Shown in pieces: positions 44,664-47,782 of a DNA stretch of 47,782 bases. The notes beneath the pieces were generated by a model. It did not search any database and was not told the origin of the DNA. It saw nothing but the letters and a program-made list of their open reading frames with translations. Source of the DNA: Phocaeicola barnesiae DSM 18169 = JCM 13652 (lineage in GTDB: Bacteria > Bacteroidota > Bacteroidia > Bacteroidales > Bacteroidaceae); assembly GCF_000374585.1 (NCBI RefSeq), contig NZ_KB894662.1, positions 1 to 47,782 of the forward strand, in the 5' to 3' direction. How positions within the stretch are numbered: position 1 is the first letter of the stretch; the number at the start of each line of letters is the position of its first letter. Made by a program: the position numbers and the translations under genes.

Positions 44664-45281
44664 CTAGATTTTATGACATAGTTTGTTTAATAATTCCTTA
44701 TCTTCCGCTATCATATCGCTCATCTCGATATGCGTACAGGCCTCTTCACGCAGCAGTTTGGCAGTAGCAGATTGTTCGGTCACGTTCCATGTGAGCAGGA
44801 CGACATGAACTTTCAGCGACTTCAGTTTCTTTACCAGCATTTCGTGGTCGGCGTCGCCTGTTATCAGCACTACGAAATCGAAGTTACGGAACAGGGAAAG
44901 CTCGTAGGCCTCCAGAGCGAACCAGACATCCACTCCTTTCTCGATAACGGTGATATCGCCGTCCTTCTGGACTTCACGCAGGTGCTTGTAATGGAAAATT
45001 ACATCGTTTTCTATCAATGTGTCTTCAAACTTACGTTCCTTGAACAACAGGTGTTTGCTGTTCGCATCGTTCACCCGATACCTTCCCCTGAAATAATGGC
45101 TTTCGGTAATGTAACAGTCGTTCAAATCCAGTTCATGCCTACGGGCTATTTCCGTACGGATGAATTGGAACAACGGCTTCATCTGGATATTGAGTGATAA
45201 ATTGTCTTCGAGCGCTTCATTGATTTTTGCGAAATAGCCCCCGTCAATGAAAATGCCTATGGATTTGTTTTCTGTGTTCAT
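44664..45281 (-). CDS. NYN-domain (LabA/DUF88-like) RNase
   Basis: The 205-residue protein opens KSIGIFIDGGYFAKINEALE, the first NYN motif with Asp13. It has GVDVWFALEAYEL (Asp118) and VVLITGDADHEMLVKKLKSL (Asp143 and Asp145), then VVLLTWNV. These aspartates form the metal site of PIN-like NYN ribonucleases, so an active RNase is expected. It is the first gene of the effector operon, 4 bases before cas10, so its production is tied to the complex. NYN nucleases are not standard type III subunits. It may trim crRNA, degrade target or host RNA, or be an activated effector. No CARF is present. Confidence 0.8.
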   Translation of the reverse strand: MNTENKSIGIFIDGGYFAKINEALEDNLSLNIQMKPLFQFIRTEIARRHELDLNDCYITESHYFRGRYRVNDANSKHLLFKERKFEDTLIENDVIFHYKHLREVQKDGDITVIEKGVDVWFALEAYELSLFRNFDFVVLITGDADHEMLVKKLKSLKVHVVLLTWNVTEQSATAKLLREEACTHIEMSDMIAEDKELLNKLCHKI

Positions 45282-45443
45282 AGCTATTAAGATTTAAGTT
45301 TGGCTAATATAGTAAAAAGAATGATTCCCTTAAAGAAAATGTAAGGAGAAATAGAGATTTTTTTACCTTTTGCCATGCCTGTATCTATTATTTAGGAATA
45401 TTGATTTATATTTGTATCAAATCTAATCTAAACACACCGCATT
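45282..45443. promoter_or_regulatory. Divergent promoter region between NYN/cas10 operon and cas6
   Basis: Towards cas6, TATATTTG at 45407-45414 is a full -7 match, 29 bases before the ATG. Towards the operon, CTAATATA at 45304-45311 reads TATATTAG on the minus strand, one base off. A -33 is not clear on either side. The pair may be controlled together. Confidence 0.55.
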
Positions 45444-46115
45444 ATGGGGAATATCCGAATCCTTACCTTGAAATTCCGCAACCAGTTACAGCCGGATGAA
45501 ATCAAATGGTTCCGTGGAGCCATTATTCACGCCTCGGATAAAGGCAATGTATTGTTTCATAACCATACGGAGGAGAACTACCGATATGCTTATCCGCTGA
45601 TACAGTACAAACTGATTCATCGATGTGCTGCTATCCTCTGCATCGAAGAAGGAGTAGAAGCCATCGGGCATTTCTTTTCGCATTATACCGACCGGATACG
45701 GATCGGAGAGAAGGAACTGTGTCTGGAAGTAGATTACCTGCGCCCTGCCGTATTTTCTTTGGAAATCACGGAGCGGTTGACCCGCTACCGGTTGCGGAGA
45801 TGGATCCCGCTGAACCGTGAGAATTATCAAACCTATCGGACACTCGAGAGGGACGACCAGCGGATGCACTTCCTACAGAAAATACTGGTAGGGAATATCC
45901 TTTCCTGCCTGAAAGGAGTGAATATCTATTTGGACGAGAAAATCACCTGTAGAATTCAAGAAATTACCCGCATGTATACCATCCCGAACAAAGGCGTCAA
46001 CCTGCTGGCTTTTGACCTCATCTTTACAGCCAACCTGTCCCTGCCTCCGTACATCGGTTTGGGGAAGAATGCCAGCATTAATTGCGGCATCCTTACTTTG
46101 GCTCACAGGAGCTAA
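45444..46115 (+). CDS. cas6: Cas6-type crRNA endonuclease
   Basis: The 223-residue protein opens RILTLKFRNQLQPDEIKWFR, then VLFHNHTEENYRYAYPLIQY. His39 and His41 are candidates for the catalytic histidine. The C-terminus has the Cas6 glycine loop PPYIGLGKNASINCGILTL. The layout fits the Cas6b-like group that processes repeats for both type I-B and type III systems. It reads towards the CRISPR array, 1.07 kb away, and away from the effector operon. It would cut within each repeat, leaving an 8-nt handle ATTAAGAC on the crRNA (by family rule). Its base composition is closer to the chromosome than that of the cas10 operon. Confidence 0.88.
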   Translation: MGNIRILTLKFRNQLQPDEIKWFRGAIIHASDKGNVLFHNHTEENYRYAYPLIQYKLIHRCAAILCIEEGVEAIGHFFSHYTDRIRIGEKELCLEVDYLRPAVFSLEITERLTRYRLRRWIPLNRENYQTYRTLERDDQRMHFLQKILVGNILSCLKGVNIYLDEKITCRIQEITRMYTIPNKGVNLLAFDLIFTANLSLPPYIGLGKNASINCGILTLAHRS

Positions 46116-46130
46116 TCCCAGAAAGCTTAC

Positions 46131-46143
46131 AGAATGTCATTCT
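46131..46143. repeat. 13-base palindrome, copy 1
   Basis: AGAATGTCATTCT is symmetric about its central base and lies 15 bases after the cas6 stop. The same sequence appears in reverse at 47058-47070. Confidence 0.75.
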
Positions 46144-46752
46144 GCTATTTACGCGGACTGAGAATCGTCTGTTTCGGACATGAACCTTAACAGATGCCTA
46201 AAGAACGAAAGGAAAATGAATGGCAATTTTCCGATATGTCTGGATATATCGTGTTTTTAAGTATTCTATGTTTGTGTATGCGGATATTTTCTGTTTTTGT
46301 GTAGCGGAAGTTCGGTTTAATATATCTTCTTGGTAGTTTAAGTTTAGCTTTCCCGGTTGTTGTTCCAGCTCGTTTCAGGCGTTTTTAAAAGGATATTTAC
46401 CGTAGTTTAAAAAACTTCAAGGCGTTTCTCTCTGTCTTTGCGTATGTCTGTCCGCTTTTCCCTAGTCAGAAAAATTTTTTGTGCGCATGTCTTTTAATGT
46501 TTGTAAGGCCGGAAAATGTATATAATGTGCATATATCCACTATTTTCTGTATAAATATATTATTTTTATGCATTATCGCCGGCTGGATGACCCCGAAAAA
46601 AGAAAGCGCGTGTCAGAAAATCCATTAAAAAGAATACAAAATAAAAACAAATCTTTATTTTCTCTTTCATTTGATTTTTCATATTCAAGCGCTTTCAAAT
46701 CCGGTGGTTGCCCCTTCATCGATCTTTTCCTGTCGATTTGTAAAGATTTTTA

Positions 46753-47092
46753 TTTGCGAAAATTCAAAACTGCACAAATTACTCATTTACAGGTATTTGA
46801 CATTTACCCTCATTCCGGGTCTCTCTCAAAAAGTTCGCAAATCTCCTTTTTCAAGGAAATCCGGAAATCATTTGCGAAAAAATGGAATTAGTCTTAAAAA
46901 ATGAGCATTGACTTTCAGCTTGTTACACATCCCTCAAACAGCGTTTTTTCGCAAATGTAGATTCTTATTTAGACAGCCTTTTCATTTGCGAAAATATTAT
47001 TCGAATCAATCAGCTATATATCAACGAATTAAGCAAAACAGACAGCTGATTTTCTTTAGAATGACATTCTAAAAAAGGTAGATTTGCGAAAA
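46753..47092. repeat. Six copies of TTTGCGAAAA-type motif in the leader
   Basis: Copies on the plus strand begin at 46753, 46871, 46985 and 47083 (TTTGCGAAAA). Copies in the reverse sense are TTTTCGCAAA at 46946-46955 and a shorter TTCGCAAAT at 46834-46842. Spacing is about 118, 114 and 98 bases between the plus-sense copies. Such spacing is unlikely by chance and suggests protein binding. Confidence 0.7.
47058..47070. repeat. 13-base palindrome, copy 2
   Basis: AGAATGACATTCT is the reverse complement of copy 1. It lies 12 bases before the last TTTGCGAAAA motif and 115 bases before the first CRISPR repeat. Confidence 0.75.
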
Positions 47093-47130
47093 TTTTTGCC
47101 TCAAATAGCTAACTTATTGATTTATTTCAC

Positions 47131-47138
47131 TATATTTG
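47131..47138 (+). promoter_or_regulatory. -7 element of the CRISPR array promoter
   Basis: TATATTTG matches TAnnTTTG fully, 47 bases before the first repeat. Transcription towards the array would start near 47145. A -33 element is not evident at the expected distance. Confidence 0.6.
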
Positions 47139-47185
47139 TCAAATAAAAGAAATCATGAGTTCTTTAACTTATTGATTCTTAGGTT

Positions 47186-47782
47186 GTATTTTGATTATCC
47201 ATTAGAACAAGGATTAAGACACATAAGAAAGTTTTACCTTGGGCTTCTTTCTGTAGTATTTTGATTATCCATTAGAACAAGGATTAAGACTAACGCAAAA
47301 AGCCGTGGCCAAAGGCTTCGGTGATGTATTTTGATTATCCATTAGAACAAGGATTAAGACCCAGACACAGGAGTGACTGCATACGGGTTCTGAGTATTTT
47401 GATTATCCATTAGAACAAGGATTAAGACAGTATATCAGAAGCGGTATATAACTCTACTTCGGTATTTTGATTATCCATTAGAACAAGGATTAAGACATAG
47501 ATCCGGCTCCCAAGCTGGTGCCAAGGTTGAGTATTTTGATTATCCATTAGAACAAGGATTAAGACGTCTTGGGCTTTAGTTTCCACCTTATCCCAGAAGT
47601 ATTTTGATTATCCATTAGAACAAGGATTAAGACGTACAGGATACCATATGGTGTCGTGTACTTCTACGTATTTTGATTATCCATTAGAACAAGGATTAAG
47701 ACGAATGTTGCTGTAATTCTGTCATCCACATCGTAGTATTTTGATTATCCATTAGAACAAGGATTAAGACCACTAACATACC
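47186..47782 (+). CRISPR. CRISPR array, nine 35-nt repeats visible, continues beyond the window
   Basis: Identical 35-base repeats start at 47186, 47256, 47326, 47394, 47462, 47531, 47599, 47668 and 47736. Each begins GTATTTTGATTATCC and ends GGATTAAGAC. Eight complete spacers are 33-35 bases long, all different; a ninth is cut by the window end. ATCC and GGAT inside the repeat could form only a 4-bp stem. The repeat end ATTAAGAC fits a type III/I-B crRNA handle, so transcription is rightwards, matching cas6 and the AT-rich leader on the left. All repeats being identical suggests the leader-proximal, recent end. Confidence 0.97.

Larger units (their letters stand above)
46116..47185. other. 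1.07-kb non-coding region leading into the CRISPR array
   Basis: No credible gene is seen; a 107-codon frame at 46568-46891 has no ribosome-binding site, no family features and overlaps repeated motifs. The region holds two copies of a 13-base palindrome, six copies of a TTTGCGAAAA-type motif in the last 430 bases, and a strong -7 element near the array. It becomes very AT-rich toward the array, as CRISPR leaders do. The first 450 bases show only short hairpins (for example GGAAAAT/ATTTTCC at 46211-46232). Confidence 0.7.

Noticed and set aside
46568..46891. 107-codon open frame in the leader region
   Set aside because: No ribosome-binding site, no family features, low-complexity AT-rich sequence and overlap with the repeated TTTGCGAAAA motifs.
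47186..47220. Strong hairpin in the CRISPR repeat
   Set aside because: Only ATCC/GGAT can pair, with a 10-base loop, so the repeat is treated as essentially unstructured.

Overview
The window looks like a chromosomal segment of a Bacteroidales bacterium, most likely a gut Bacteroides or Phocaeicola relative. The species cannot be fixed by eye. The evidence is several promoters of the Bacteroidetes form (TTG/TTTG, about 20 bp, TAnnTTTG), paired TolC/HlyD efflux operons, lipoproteins with short lipoboxes, a GH3/beta-lactamase fusion, and a ROK sugar kinase beside ribosomal protein L19. No rRNA or tRNA gene was recognised.

Positions 1-31.1 kb are ordinary housekeeping and envelope genes. In order these are: a partial HTH-repeat protein; a lipoprotein glycogen-debranching-type glucosidase; a repeat-rich gap; asd; a cation/proton antiporter; tcdA and a LolD-type ATPase; an MFS/HlyD/TolC efflux operon with an AraC-type regulator; an EEP-family hydrolase; a CvfB-like S1 protein; an exported protein with an RPQAGS repeat; a GT51 transglycosylase on an AsmA-like stalk; a five-gene MacAB-TolC-type ABC operon; a ROK kinase; rplS; a 5'-nucleotidase encoded as two separate proteins, together with the GH3/beta-lactamase fusion; and a 55-residue ferredoxin.

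Positions 31.1-35.3 kb hold one very large gene for a protein with three AAA+ (CbbX/SpoVK-like) modules. Only the middle module has both intact Walker motifs.

From 35.5 kb to the end the DNA is mostly much more AT-rich and holds a type III CRISPR-Cas locus. A minus-strand operon reads, in order of transcription: NYN-domain nuclease, Cas10 (no HD domain, NGDD instead of GGDD), single Cas7, Csx10/Cas5-like, double Cas7, a small Csx19-like protein, and a Cas7 with a coiled-coil/TPR tail. This is the subunit set of type III-D, close to the III-Dv complex but with most subunits unfused. cas6 is divergent from the operon. Convergent to it are two genes read as a signalling pair: a four-helix membrane protein with a CARF-like C-terminal domain, and a small Rossmann-like protein that may be a ring nuclease. 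A 1.07-kb non-coding stretch with six TTTGCGAAAA-type motifs leads into a CRISPR array of nine 35-nt repeats that runs off the window. No cas1/cas2 lies in the window.

Working model (inference): Cas6 trims crRNA, the III-D complex binds target RNA, Cas10 may make a cyclic oligonucleotide, the membrane CARF protein responds, the small partner resets the signal, and the NYN nuclease acts on RNA. The AAA+ protein next door may or may not belong to the system.
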